The position numbers were made by a program, and so were the translations under genes. From Clostridia bacterium (GTDB lineage Bacteria; Bacillota; Peptococcia; DRI-13; UBA5745): a stretch of DNA of 64,000 bases. Where the stretch lies: the NCBI GenBank assembly GCA_018436095.1, contig JAHDMJ010000001.1:232199-296198 (forward strand). The letters run 5' to 3'. The notes beneath the pieces were generated by a model, which saw only the letters and a program-made list of their open reading frames with translations, had not been told where the DNA came from and made no database searches. Below are positions 33,660 through 42,070 of the stretch, in pieces. Numbering within the stretch: position 1 is the first letter of the stretch; every line of letters starts with the position of its first letter.

Positions 33660-34697
33660 CTACGTTTCAGGAGCAGTCTCAGGAGCCGGGACCAAAGCCT
33701 CCGCCTTAGCCAGGGTGATCTCAGTTATCGCCTCTTCTTCCGTCAGCTCTGCCGCTGCCGCCATCGCCGCCGCAGCACACTCCGCCCCTTGAGCCTGAGG
33801 CGCCTCTTCCACAGGCAAAACCCCGTCGTCCTGCAGCACCTTGGTCAAGGCCGCAATAGCTACTTCCAATTGGCTGTCGTCGGGTTCCCGGGTAGTCAGC
33901 CGCTGCAGTTGCAAGCCCGGCCAGCTAATAGCCGCCACAATGGGGTTATCCAGCCTTTTGCCGGCTAAACGTATCAATTCATAAGCAATACCGGCAATCA
34001 CCGGCAGCAAAACCACCCGGCTCAGCAGCCGCTGAACCATGGTCATCGCCGGCAACAGGGAATACAGCAAAATACTGACTACCATCACCAGCAACAAAAA
34101 GCTGGTACCGCAGCGGGGATGGAGGCGGCTCATAGCTCTGGCGTTGTCCAGGCTCAGGGGCTTACCGGATTCATAAGCGTAAATCGTCTTATGCTCCGCT
34201 CCATGGTATTGAAAAACCCGCTGCACATCCTTCACTTGGGATATGCCGAAAATATACAGCAGAAAAATAACAATCCGCATTACGCCCTCCAGCACATTCT
34301 GCAAGCCATGGCTGGGTACCCAGGCTTTGATGCCTTGAGCCAAGAAAGCCGGCAAAAGGAAAAACAGGAGGATGCCTAAGCTTAAAGAGACGGTCACCGT
34401 AATGGCAATTTCTTTGCTGGACAGCGTCTCCTCTTCTTCTCCCTCCTCCAAAACCTGATTGGCGGAAAACACCAGGGTTTTTACACCCATCACCAGGGAG
34501 TCCACCAGATTGACGGTGCCCCGGATAAAAGGCCAGCGCAAAAAAGCCGGTCTGTTTGGGGATTGATTGATGGCCCAATCCTCCACGCCTATGCAATCCG
34601 GGCCCTTACGAAAGGCGATAGCCAGGCTGTTTTTGCCCCGCATCATTACGCCTTCGATGACGGCCTGACCGCCGTAATTGAATTTAGTTTCGCTCAT
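33660..34697 (-). CDS. DUF1385 membrane protein (YqhQ-like)
   Basis: A conserved Firmicute membrane protein, 345 residues, role unknown. The N-terminal [24 protein letters not shown] is the family signature, followed by four or five hydrophobic segments and the central [17 protein letters not shown] with [13 protein letters not shown] (His/Cys rich, possibly metal binding). The C-terminal 70 residues are acidic and Ala-rich, beyond the usual family end. It lies between rpmE and prfA, its standard place in Clostridia. Confidence 0.92.
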   Translation of the reverse strand: MSETKFNYGGQAVIEGVMMRGKNSLAIAFRKGPDCIGVEDWAINQSPNRPAFLRWPFIRGTVNLVDSLVMGVKTLVFSANQVLEEGEEEETLSSKEIAITVTVSLSLGILLFFLLPAFLAQGIKAWVPSHGLQNVLEGVMRIVIFLLYIFGISQVKDVQRVFQYHGAEHKTIYAYESGKPLSLDNARAMSRLHPRCGTSFLLLVMVVSILLYSLLPAMTMVQRLLSRVVLLPVIAGIAYELIRLAGKRLDNPIVAAISWPGLQLQRLTTREPDDSQLEVAIAALTKVLQDDGVLPVEEAPQAQGAECAAAAMAAAAELTEEEAITEITLAKAEALVPAPETAPET

Positions 34698-34773
34698 GAT
34701 AACTCCTTAACTGCTTCAGTATCTCTTTTATTAATAATTTTTTGTGTTCTAAAATAATATTTTACCACAGATC

Positions 34774-34810
34774 AAGAAAAATAAAAAGAAGCAGGACGCT
34801 GCCGCCCTGC
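34774..34810 (-). terminator. Terminator after rpmE
   Basis: On the minus strand, GCAGG (34810-34806) pairs with CCTGC (34795-34791) and is followed by TTCTTTTTATTTTTC. It lies 32 bases after the rpmE stop. The stem is short. Confidence 0.6.
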
Positions 34811-34841
34811 CATTTTCTTTGCAATGTCTTTGCATACTCTA

Positions 34842-35042
34842 TTACTGAATGCCGTATTTGTTCTTAAATCTCTCTACCCGGCCCTTAGTAAACACTGTCC
34901 TCTGCTTTCCTGTATAGAAGGGGTGGCATTGGGAACAAATTTCCACTTTAATCTCCGGGCTGGTAGAACCGGTCTCGAAGGTATTGCCACAGGCACAGGT
35001 CACTTTGGCGGTGTGATACTTGGGATGAATGTCTTGTTTCAT
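34842..35042 (-). CDS. rpmE: 50S ribosomal protein L31 (zinc-binding type)
   Basis: Large-subunit ribosomal protein bridging to the small subunit, 66 residues. C16, C18, C36 and C39 (VTCACGN and [11 protein letters not shown]) make the zinc-ribbon form used when zinc is plentiful. The protein begins [19 protein letters not shown] as usual. It heads the housekeeping block. An AAAGAGG ribosome site precedes ATG 35042. Confidence 0.97.
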   Translation of the reverse strand: MKQDIHPKYHTAKVTCACGNTFETGSTSPEIKVEICSQCHPFYTGKQRTVFTKGRVERFKNKYGIQ

Positions 35043-35234
35043 AACTCTCTTTCACCTCTTTCCAAGGGGTCCGCCGACCCACATTACAGATGTTTAGTAT
35101 AGCACGGTCTTTGGGCCATTGCAAGGGCATGGCCGAAAAAAGCCCTGGAAAAAGATCCAATCCCCTCCTAATTTCATTTAGATAAGCAAAAGGCCGTTAT
35201 CCATAGCCTGTCTGCAAAACAGGGGGAGGTTGTC

Positions 35235-35513
35235 TGTGCAAAATTGCGGTTTCGGATGCAATTAATTCCTATGCCTGCATCTCCGGGTGAGCGAATTGCA
35301 CGTTTGTAGCCAGTCCAAGAAAATGTCCGCACCCCCGAATGTGCAAAATTGCAAGTTTGTTTCCAGGGTTGTGGCATTTTGAGCAAAATTGCAGGTTTGT
35401 AATAGATGATTTGGCCTGAAAATAGGGTCCTAAGGCTAAATTCAGCCTGTTTCCGGGCCAAATTGGTGTCCTAAATAGTGATTTAAAGATGACAAACTTG
35501 CAATTTTGCACAA
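35235..35513. repeat. Dispersed intergenic repeat motif, cluster B
   Basis: Between rpmE and the MarR gene (517-base gap), the word GTGCAAAATTGC(A/G)(A/G)GTTT(G/C)  occurs at 35235-35253, 35341-35360 and 35381-35400 (GAGCAAAATTGCAGGTTTGT). A shorter form is at 35293-35310, and an inverted copy, ACAAACTTGCAATTTTGCAC, at 35492-35511. The words are related to those at 6.0-6.3 and 41.7-41.9 kb. Nothing else is evident in the gap, apart from the rpmE leader. Confidence 0.7.
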
Positions 35514-35559
35514 GAGGGTCAGTGCCCGGGGCACTTACTGCCACTGCTCAGAGTTACGC

Positions 35560-36033
35560 TTACAGCAAAGGCGCCGCTTCTTTGCCGCTTTTATCCGGCA
35601 GCTCGATTTCCGGCATCAGCTCTGTGGAAATAATCTGCAGCATCTCTTCCAAGCGGGCCACTTCTTCGGCGGTAAACCGTTCTTTAATGCGGTTCATGAC
35701 GGTGGCAAGGTAGCTATAACTGATATTGTAGTAGTCGATGTACTTTTGCGTAGGCTCCAGATGGTATTCCCGGCGGTCATCTTTTGAGCGGGTCTTCCGC
35801 AGATAGCCTTTTTGAATCAGGCTGTTGACCTTGTAGGCGGCATTGGGCGAGGATATTTGCACGAAACCGGCAAACTCATTTACCGTAGGTTTATCCAAGG
35901 CCTGGATAATCTCCATGCAAAAGGTTTCCACCGTAGTCAGGCTGGCTTCTCTGCTTTGAAAATGGCCAAAGACTTTCCGATAAAAGTGCAGCTTAAATTT
36001 AGAATACACCGTAGCGAACTGATAATCCAGCAT
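35560..36033 (-). CDS. MarR-family transcriptional regulator
   Basis: Winged-helix dimeric repressor, 157 residues. The HTH and wing read TVNEFAGFVQISSPNAAYKVNSLIQKGYLRKTRSKDDRREYHL (about 50-92), the MarR DNA-binding pattern. It is the last gene of the acpP-acc operon, 60 bases after the NMO gene. In Streptococcus the MarR protein FabT controls fatty-acid genes from the same kind of position, so this is a good candidate for a fatty-acid-synthesis repressor. Its likely target is the 34-bp palindrome at 41519-41552. That link is inference. Confidence 0.88.
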   Translation of the reverse strand: MLDYQFATVYSKFKLHFYRKVFGHFQSREASLTTVETFCMEIIQALDKPTVNEFAGFVQISSPNAAYKVNSLIQKGYLRKTRSKDDRREYHLEPTQKYIDYYNISYSYLATVMNRIKERFTAEEVARLEEMLQIISTELMPEIELPDKSGKEAAPLL

Positions 36034-36093
36034 AAATACCGGATTCCTCCTCTCGGCAGCTTTTTCTGAAATGAACCGCAGACATCCATTGTC

Positions 36094-37254
36094 TCAACAG
36101 GCGGCATCATTCCATTCAGCCATAATCGATTCTAACACATCGGCCACGCGGTGCATACCCTCCAGCCGCCAGGCGTTGGAGCCGCAAAAGAATAATCCGT
36201 TTTCCACATCACCCCGGACTGCGGCGACCAAGGCGTCTGAGATACAGTAAGGCGCTTTAGCCCGGGGACAAGGTATCAGGCAGCCGGTACAGCCGGCTGA
36301 AGGAGCAGGCTCTCCCGCTTCCAGCCGCCGGATCAAAGGCGTTCTCAGGGCCCGGCCCGGCATGCCTACCGGACTTTGCACCAACTGAACATCCTCTTTT
36401 TTGGCGGCGATCAAAATGTCTTTTAATCCCTGGGAAGCATCACATTCATAGGTGGCAATTAAACGAGTGGCAATCTGTATGCCTGCTGCACCGCAAGCGG
36501 CAAGACGGGCGGCATCGGCTCCATCCCAAACACCGCCGGCGGCAAATACGGGAATCCGCCTTCCTGCCCGCTCCTCAAAAGGTTCTAATGCGGTTACCAC
36601 CTGGGCCACCAGGGTTTCCAGGGGAGCAACACTGCCTGCCAATAAATCTTCTTTGGCAAAGCCAAGATGGCCCCCGGCCTCACCGCCTTCTACTACCACA
36701 AAGCCGGGCAAAACATGGTAGCGCTTTTCCCAGAGCCGGCAGATAGTAGCGGCGGCCCTGCCGCTGGATACAATAGGAGCCAGAAGTATATCGGCCTTTG
36801 CCGCCGCCGCAATGGCCGGCAGATCCAAAGGCAGCCCGGCGCCGGAAACAACGGCGTCAGCGCCGGCAGCTATGGCCGTCCTTACACTATCGGCATACTG
36901 CGTAGTAGCCACCATAGCATTAATCGCCACCAGGCCCCGGCCTCCTGCTATCTCCTTGGCCCGCCGGATCTCCCGGGCCAGGGCTCTCAGATTAGCCCCC
37001 TCCGGATCCTCGGCATAATCCGGCTCACTAAAGCCGGCCATTGCGGTACTGATGGTACCCATACCGCCGCAGGCAGCCACCGCTCCGGCCAGGGAACCCA
37101 GAGAAACCCCAATACCCATGCCCCCTTGTAATATAGGCAGCTCTAAAACTCTGCCGCCAAGGTTTATGCTCATAGGCTGGCCTTGCCCCTTAAAACATTT
37201 TTCATTTCGTTCATTTCGCTTTTCATTTTGTTTTTCACTTAGGTTCTCTTTCAT
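36094..37254 (-). CDS. Nitronate monooxygenase / FabK-like FMN enzyme
   Basis: TIM-barrel flavoprotein of the NMO/FabK family, 386 residues. ILQGGMGIGVSLGSLAGAVAACGGMGTIST is the FMN-binding start, VVEGGEAGGHLG and VFAAGGVWDGADAARLAACGAAGIQIATR the phosphate-binding loops. Near the C-terminus, CTGCLIPCPRAKAPYC (CX2CX3CX6C) could bind an Fe-S cluster; classical FabK lacks it. ATG 37254 overlaps the accA stop (ATGA) with AAGGAG upstream, adding a charged 27-residue lead. Lying in an operon of acp and acc genes, it could be the enoyl-ACP reductase of this organism, but a nitronate or other oxidoreductase role is equally open. Confidence 0.8.
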   Translation of the reverse strand: MKENLSEKQNEKRNERNEKCFKGQGQPMSINLGGRVLELPILQGGMGIGVSLGSLAGAVAACGGMGTISTAMAGFSEPDYAEDPEGANLRALAREIRRAKEIAGGRGLVAINAMVATTQYADSVRTAIAAGADAVVSGAGLPLDLPAIAAAAKADILLAPIVSSGRAAATICRLWEKRYHVLPGFVVVEGGEAGGHLGFAKEDLLAGSVAPLETLVAQVVTALEPFEERAGRRIPVFAAGGVWDGADAARLAACGAAGIQIATRLIATYECDASQGLKDILIAAKKEDVQLVQSPVGMPGRALRTPLIRRLEAGEPAPSAGCTGCLIPCPRAKAPYCISDALVAAVRGDVENGLFFCGSNAWRLEGMHRVADVLESIMAEWNDAAC

Positions 37255-38384
37255 AAGTTCTCCTTTGACGCAACCTGCAAAAAGCCGCTGCCCATGCCTC
37301 TGAATTTCTGATAACGGGCCCGGGCGGGATCAGATTGCTTTTGCAGCTCTGCCAGATGTCTTTGCAAGGCCCTGTCTACTGTCCGGAAAATCTCTTTAGC
37401 TCCGGGCCCCGCAGACCGGGCGCCCCCCTCCGGCTCCGGCAAAATCTCGTCGACGACTCCCAGCTTCAGAAGGTCCGCTGCCGTCAGCTTCATTACGTCG
37501 CAAGCCTCGCCGGCCCGGCTTTTATCCTTCCACAGAATTGAGGCAAAACCCTCCGGCGAAAGGATAGAATAGACTGCGTTTTCCAGCATCAGTACCCGGT
37601 TGCCCATGGCCAGAGCCAAAGCGCCGCCGGAGCCGCCTTCGCCGATAACCACAGTCAAAAGCGGTGTTTTCAGCGTGCTCATCAGGGCCAAACAGCGGGC
37701 AATAGCCTCACCCTGGCCCCGGGCTTCGGCTTCCAAACCGGGATAAGCCCCCGGCGTATCGATAAAGGTAATAACGGGACGGCGAAACTTCTCCGCTGCC
37801 CGCAGCAGTCGCTGTACTTTGCGGTAGCCCTCCGCCGTAGGCATGCCGAAACGGCAATGCACATTTTCATCCAGGCTTTTGCCTTTGCGGTGGCCCAGCA
37901 CCGTTACCGGCTGACCGTGAAATAAGGCGACTCCCCCTAAAATAGCAGGGTCTTCGCCGCCCAGCCGGTCCCCTTTCTGCTCAAAGAAATCCGTAAACAA
38001 CGCCTTGATAAACTGCATGGTGCCGGGACGGCTGATTGACCGGGCCAGAGCCACCCGTTGGGCGGGGGTGAGAGCCTTTTTCGCCTCTTCCGCCTCTTCC
38101 GCCTCTTGGGCCTCTTGGGCCTCTTGGGCCGTTTTATCGCCATTGCCTGCCACTGGCGGATTGTCTGTCACTGGCGGGGCCGCCGCCGGTAAAACAGCAG
38201 TTTCAGCCATACCCTCCGTTTTAAGCGTACCCTCTGTTTTAACCGTAATCTCTGCTTTAACAGCACCGTCTTTAACCGCACTGTCCATTACGGCCCCATT
38301 TTCTGCTTTAACATTGATATCCTCTTGAGACCCGTTATCTGCTGCTGGCTCGTTGTTCCGGTTAACTGTCCTTATATCATCCAT
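37251..38384 (-). CDS. accA: Acetyl-CoA carboxylase carboxyltransferase subunit alpha
   Basis: With AccD, transfers CO2 from carboxybiotin to acetyl-CoA; 377 residues. The catalytic core runs from about residue 105 (LTPAQRVALARSISRPG) to the end, with VTVLGHRKGK, FIDTPGAYPGLEAEARGQGEAIA and GEGGSGGALALAMGNRVLMLENAVYSILSPEG. The first about 100 residues are an unusual acidic, low-complexity extension with KTEG, AQE and AEE repeats encoded by tandem 9-base units at 38082-38130; normal AccA lacks it. ATG 38384 overlaps the accD end by 8 bases, so the long frame is coupled to accD. Confidence 0.95.
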   Translation of the reverse strand: MDDIRTVNRNNEPAADNGSQEDINVKAENGAVMDSAVKDGAVKAEITVKTEGTLKTEGMAETAVLPAAAPPVTDNPPVAGNGDKTAQEAQEAQEAEEAEEAKKALTPAQRVALARSISRPGTMQFIKALFTDFFEQKGDRLGGEDPAILGGVALFHGQPVTVLGHRKGKSLDENVHCRFGMPTAEGYRKVQRLLRAAEKFRRPVITFIDTPGAYPGLEAEARGQGEAIARCLALMSTLKTPLLTVVIGEGGSGGALALAMGNRVLMLENAVYSILSPEGFASILWKDKSRAGEACDVMKLTAADLLKLGVVDEILPEPEGGARSAGPGAKEIFRTVDRALQRHLAELQKQSDPARARYQKFRGMGSGFLQVASKENL

Positions 38385-39258
38385 GGCGGGCGCCTCCTTT
38401 CCGGTGCAGACGCAGCAACTGCCCCAGGGTTGCTTTCATGTCCTTTCGCGGTACTACGGCATCAATGAAACCGTGGTCCTCAAGGTATTCCGCCCGCTGA
38501 AAGCCTTCCGGCAAGGCCTGGCCTATGGTTTGCTCAATGACCCGGGGGCCGGCAAAGCCGATTAGGGCATTGGGCTCGGCTAAGGTGAAGTCTCCCAGGG
38601 AAGCAAAGCTGGCGGTAACGCCGCCGGTAGTGGGATGGGTCAGGCAGGCAATATAGAGTCCTCCCGCCTGCTGAAACTTTTCAATGGCTGCTGCGGTTTT
38701 GGCCATCTGCATCAACGAAAGAATGCCCTCTTGCATGCGGGCGCCGCCGGAGGCACAGAAGATAATCAGCGGCAGCTTTTCCTTGGCTGCCGTCTCCGCC
38801 GCCCGGGTAACTTTCTCGCCTACGGCAATACCCATGCTGCCCATCAGAAAGCGGCCGTCCATCACCGCTACAATTGCGGTAAACCCTTCAATCTTGCCTT
38901 TGGCCGTTACGATGGCTTCCCGAAGTCCGCTGCGTTTTTGCAGGCTCTTTTTCTTTTCCGGATAGCCCTCAAAATCCAAAGGATCACCGGCAACCAGATT
39001 CTCGTTCAACTCCCGAAAGCTGCCCTGATCCAACAGCAGGGCCAGCCGCTGATAAGCGCCCAAGGGCCGGTGGGCGCCGCATTCCGGACAGACAGAAAGG
39101 TTTTTTGCCCAATCGGCCTTGGCTGCTACCCCATTACATTCGGGGCATTGTTCAAAAACATCCTGGGCAGAGGGGGCGGCTTTTTTTTGTACGGCGTTTT
39201 CCCGCCAAACTTTAAGCTGCAGCAGCTTCTGGCGGCGCCCTTTAAAAAAATCAATCAT
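38377..39258 (-). CDS. accD: Acetyl-CoA carboxylase carboxyltransferase subunit beta
   Basis: Zinc-ribbon carboxyltransferase subunit, 293 residues. Zinc ligands are C38, C41, C57 and C60 (CPEC ... CPEC). The crotonase-like core contains GSMGIAVGEKVTRAAETA and FCASGGARMQEGILSLMQMAK, the oxyanion-hole region. It overlaps accC upstream by 8 bases and accA downstream by 8 bases. Confidence 0.97.
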   Translation of the reverse strand: MIDFFKGRRQKLLQLKVWRENAVQKKAAPSAQDVFEQCPECNGVAAKADWAKNLSVCPECGAHRPLGAYQRLALLLDQGSFRELNENLVAGDPLDFEGYPEKKKSLQKRSGLREAIVTAKGKIEGFTAIVAVMDGRFLMGSMGIAVGEKVTRAAETAAKEKLPLIIFCASGGARMQEGILSLMQMAKTAAAIEKFQQAGGLYIACLTHPTTGGVTASFASLGDFTLAEPNALIGFAGPRVIEQTIGQALPEGFQRAEYLEDHGFIDAVVPRKDMKATLGQLLRLHRKGGARHG

Positions 39259-40642
39259 CGGCCTTCTCCTTTATTTCCTCGCCCTTGCTCACCTGGAGCA
39301 GATCATCAAGATGCTGCTCCAAAAAGCTGGTATCATAGTTACCCCTTAAAAAATTCGGGTGAAATAAGATCAGGTGGGCCAACTCCGCAACGGTGGGATA
39401 GCCCTCCACAACCAATTCCTCCAAGGCCCGGCGCATCCGGCGAATAGCCTGCAGCCGGCTCTGGCCCTGTACAATAATTTTCGCTACCATAGAATCGTAA
39501 TAAGGGCTTAGCACACTGCCGGGATAAAGGGCTGAATCCACCCGTACGCCGCAGCCGCCGGGGAAATGCAAAAATCCGGTTTTGCCCGGTGTGGGCCGAA
39601 AATCCTTGGCCGGGTCTTCGGCATTAATCCGCACTTCAATGGCATGGCCTCTGAAAGCCACCTCTTCCTGACCGAAGGCCAGAGGCAGACCCGCCGCAAT
39701 GCGCAACTGTTCCCGAATCAAATCCAGGCCGGTGAGCATTTCGGTTACGGGATGCTCCACCTGAATCCGGGTGTTCATCTCAATGAAATAGTAATGGCCC
39801 TCTTTATCTAATACAAATTCGATGGTGCCGGCCCCCCGGTAACTGCAAGCTTTAGCAGCCCGCACCGCATCTTCGCCCATCTGCCGGCGCAACTGAGGGG
39901 TCAGGGCACGAGAAGGCGATTCCTCGATCAGCTTTTGGTTTTTCCGCTGAATGGAGCAATCCCGCTCTCCAAGGTGAACGACATTGCCCGCACTGTCGGC
40001 CAGAATTTGAAATTCGATATGGCGGGGCTGCAGAATCAGCTTTTCCACATACATTTCGCCGTTGCCGAAGCAGCTCACTGCCTCAGCCTGGGCGGCGGCA
40101 AAGCTGGCAGCCATCTGACCGGCCTCAAACACCCGGCGCATACCCCGGCCGCCGCCGCCGGCACTGGCTTTCAGCAGCACAGGATAGCCGATAGCTGCCG
40201 CTACGGCAGCAGCCTCTTCAGCATTAGCCACCGTACCCTCAGAACCCGGCACCACCGGCACCCCGGCCTCTTGCATTAGCGCCCGGGCCGCCGCCTTATT
40301 GCCCATACGGCGGATAATATCCCCCTCCGGACCTATAAAAACCAAGCCGTATTTTCCACATAGATCGGCAAATTCGGCATTCTCCGATAAAAAGCCGTAG
40401 CCGGGGTGAATGGCCTGGCAGCCGCTGCCCAGGGCGGCGCTGAGGATGGCTTGCTGGTTCAAATAGCTATCTGCGGCTTTGGGCGGCCCGATGCAGACAG
40501 CCTTTGCAGCCAATTGTACATGCAGGGCGTTTTCATCGGCGGTGGAATAAACCGCCACTGTTTCAATACCCAACTCGCTGCAGGTACGCAATATGCGCAC
40601 CGCAATCTCGCCCCGGTTGGCAATCAGGATTCTTCTGAACAT
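39251..40642 (-). CDS. accC: Biotin carboxylase
   Basis: ATP-grasp enzyme that carboxylates biotin on AccB, 463 residues. MFRRILIANRGEIAVRILRTC opens the protein. KASAGGGGRGMRRV is the Gly-rich ATP loop, HIEFQILADSAGNVVHLGERDCSIQRKNQKLIEE and FIEMNTRIQVEHPVTEMLTG the catalytic blocks. It is slightly longer than the usual 445-450 residues at the C-terminus. It begins 3 bases after the accB stop. Confidence 0.97.
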   Translation of the reverse strand: MFRRILIANRGEIAVRILRTCSELGIETVAVYSTADENALHVQLAAKAVCIGPPKAADSYLNQQAILSAALGSGCQAIHPGYGFLSENAEFADLCGKYGLVFIGPEGDIIRRMGNKAAARALMQEAGVPVVPGSEGTVANAEEAAAVAAAIGYPVLLKASAGGGGRGMRRVFEAGQMAASFAAAQAEAVSCFGNGEMYVEKLILQPRHIEFQILADSAGNVVHLGERDCSIQRKNQKLIEESPSRALTPQLRRQMGEDAVRAAKACSYRGAGTIEFVLDKEGHYYFIEMNTRIQVEHPVTEMLTGLDLIREQLRIAAGLPLAFGQEEVAFRGHAIEVRINAEDPAKDFRPTPGKTGFLHFPGGCGVRVDSALYPGSVLSPYYDSMVAKIIVQGQSRLQAIRRMRRALEELVVEGYPTVAELAHLILFHPNFLRGNYDTSFLEQHLDDLLQVSKGEEIKEKADD

Positions 40643-40645
40643 AAC

Positions 40646-41161
40646 TTATAGCTCCCGTATGCGAAACAGGCCGTCATCAAAGCCGGCCAGAGCGCCGTCG
40701 GCCAGCGAAACCTCTTCGATCACGCAATCACAGGGGGCCTGTACCTCATTAATCATCTTCATGGCCTCAAGTATGCATACAGTATCGCCCTTTTTCACGG
40801 AGCTGCCTACGGTGACGAAAGGTGCGGATTCCGGCGAGGGAGCGATATAAAAGGTGCCCACCACAGGGGCCTTGATATAGTTGCCGCCTGCCGGGGCTGA
40901 GTTGGCCGTGGGGGCGGCAGGGTCTGCGGCCGCTGCGGCAACAGCGCCAGCTATGGCAGTTCCGGGGACCGTGGCAGGGGAGGCCGGCAGTGCCGTTGCT
41001 GCAGCACCGGCAGTAGCTGTAACAGAGCCAATCGCAGCTGCCGTTATAGGAAGGGCTGCCCTTTCCAGCACCAGGCGAAGGCCGTTTTCTTCATATTCCA
41101 ATCGGGTAAGGGTCGTTGCTTCAAAGCTCTTCATCAGTGCTTGCAGTTCCTGCTGGTTCAT
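40646..41161 (-). CDS. accB: Biotin carboxyl carrier protein
   Basis: Carries the biotin of acetyl-CoA carboxylase, 171 residues. The biotinylated lysine is K135 in LEAMKMINEV; the Pro/Ala hinge before it (about 40-93) is unusually Ala-rich. The N-terminal helix MNQQELQALMKSFEATTLTRLEY is typical. ATG 41161 follows AAAGGAGG (41171-41178); the in-frame TTG at 41167 is less likely. Confidence 0.96.
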   Translation of the reverse strand: MNQQELQALMKSFEATTLTRLEYEENGLRLVLERAALPITAAAIGSVTATAGAAATALPASPATVPGTAIAGAVAAAAADPAAPTANSAPAGGNYIKAPVVGTFYIAPSPESAPFVTVGSSVKKGDTVCILEAMKMINEVQAPCDCVIEEVSLADGALAGFDDGLFRIREL

Positions 41162-41185
41162 CAGCAAAAACCTCCTTTCATCATA

Positions 41186-41207
41186 AAAAGCGGCCGAGGC
41201 CGCTTTT
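41186..41207 (-). terminator. Hairpin between acpP and accB
   Basis: AAAAGCGGCC / GGCCGCTTTT with a 2-base loop, followed on the minus strand by TATGATG. It would partly end transcription after acpP, letting acyl carrier protein be made in excess over the carboxylase subunits. The U-run is short, so read-through is expected. Confidence 0.65.
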
Positions 41208-41250
41208 CTGCAATTGGGCCGGCAAGGCGAACAATGATACGATCTCCGGC

Positions 41251-41475
41251 TCAGGCATTATTTTCCAGGTAAGTGACCAAGTCTCCTATGGTCTTCAGGT
41301 CGGCCAGCACATCGTCGGGGATCGTTACCTGAAGGGCTTCTTCAAGGGCCATAGCCATCTCCACCGCATCAAGGCTGTCAATATCCAAATCCTCGGTCAG
41401 ACGGGCTTCAGGTGTTATATCCGAAATCTCACATTTCAGGGTTTCCACTATCACATCACGCACTTTTTCAAACAT
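41251..41475 (-). CDS. acpP: Acyl carrier protein
   Basis: Carrier of growing fatty acids on a phosphopantetheine arm, 74 residues. The modified serine is S34 in DLDIDSLDAVEMAMALEE. The protein is acidic and of normal length. It is the first gene of the acc operon, with its own strong promoter and a 34-bp palindrome in its leader. Confidence 0.97.
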   Translation of the reverse strand: MFEKVRDVIVETLKCEISDITPEARLTEDLDIDSLDAVEMAMALEEALQVTIPDDVLADLKTIGDLVTYLENNA

Positions 41476-41518
41476 AGCTCTATTCCTTTATCGTTTATTT
41501 GATATCCTGGATAGTTGC

Positions 41519-41552
41519 AATAATTTATCTAAAAATTTTTAGATAAATTATT
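41519..41552. promoter_or_regulatory. Perfect 34-bp palindrome in the acpP leader, candidate operator
   Basis: The arm AATAATTTATCTAAAAA (41519-41535) is followed at once by its exact reverse complement (41536-41552). It begins at about +1 of the acpP promoter. An AT-rich palindrome in this place fits a repressor operator of the FabT/MarR kind. As RNA it could also fold into a hairpin, but with no GC pairs in most of the stem and no U-tract it is a poor terminator. Confidence 0.8.
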
Positions 41553-41560
41553 TTAAGGAT

Positions 41561-41588
41561 ATTATAGACTTTCTCAATAATTTGTCAA
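41561..41588 (-). promoter_or_regulatory. Promoter of the acpP-acc operon
   Basis: On the minus strand, TTGACA (41588-41583), a 16-base spacer and TATAAT (41566-41561): both boxes are perfect. Transcription should start near 41553, at the edge of the palindrome. Confidence 0.85.
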
Positions 41589-41689
41589 GGGGAAAGGTCA
41601 GAATTACCGCTGTGAATTTCAATATTTTTCCATATGGTTTTCATTTGTTCCTTTATTGCGTAGGCGGGGCGGCACTAACCCCCTAACCT

Positions 41690-41923
41690 GTGCAGAAATT
41701 ACGGTTGTATGCACTTGGCGGGGACGGAGTGAGCAAAATTTGCGGTTGTACGTAAGCTGCTTGGACTCTCTCAGCGGATAACCGTAATATTTTTGGTTCC
41801 GCACTACTTTAGACCGGGGCGGCAAAAATATTTTCGGTTCTCTTCAAATGCACTGATCACAACCGCAAATTTTGCACAACCGGCTCAGGCCAATTAACCA
41901 CAACCGCAAATTTTGCTCAACCA
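41690..41923. repeat. Dispersed intergenic repeat motif, cluster C
   Basis: At least four copies of the CAACCGCAAATTTTGC family are present: TGCAGAAATTACGGTTGT (41691-41708) and GAGCAAAATTTGCGGTTGTA (41731-41750) on one strand, then CACAACCGCAAATTTTGCAC (41858-41877) and CACAACCGCAAATTTTGCTC (41899-41918) on the other, so the cluster as a whole is an inverted repeat. Related words, ACCGTAATATTTTTGGTTC (41780-41798) and AAAAATATTTTCGGTTC (41824-41840), lie between. A 9-base unit TCAGCCATC is repeated three times at 41945-41971. Confidence 0.8.
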
Positions 41924-42070
41924 GCCAAAAATCTTGGCAGTGCCTCAGCCATCTCAGCCATCTCAGCCATCTTCGGCTGCTATCCGGCCGCTGCCCGGCC
42001 CGCTGCCCTTGCAGATCAACTACCCCAATGGTAAAATGGAGGCATCACAAGGCTGGAGGCACAAATATTT

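Noticed and set aside
41519..41552. The palindrome as an intrinsic terminator
   Set aside because: It lies at the start of the acpP transcript, is almost all A-T pairs and lacks a following U-tract.
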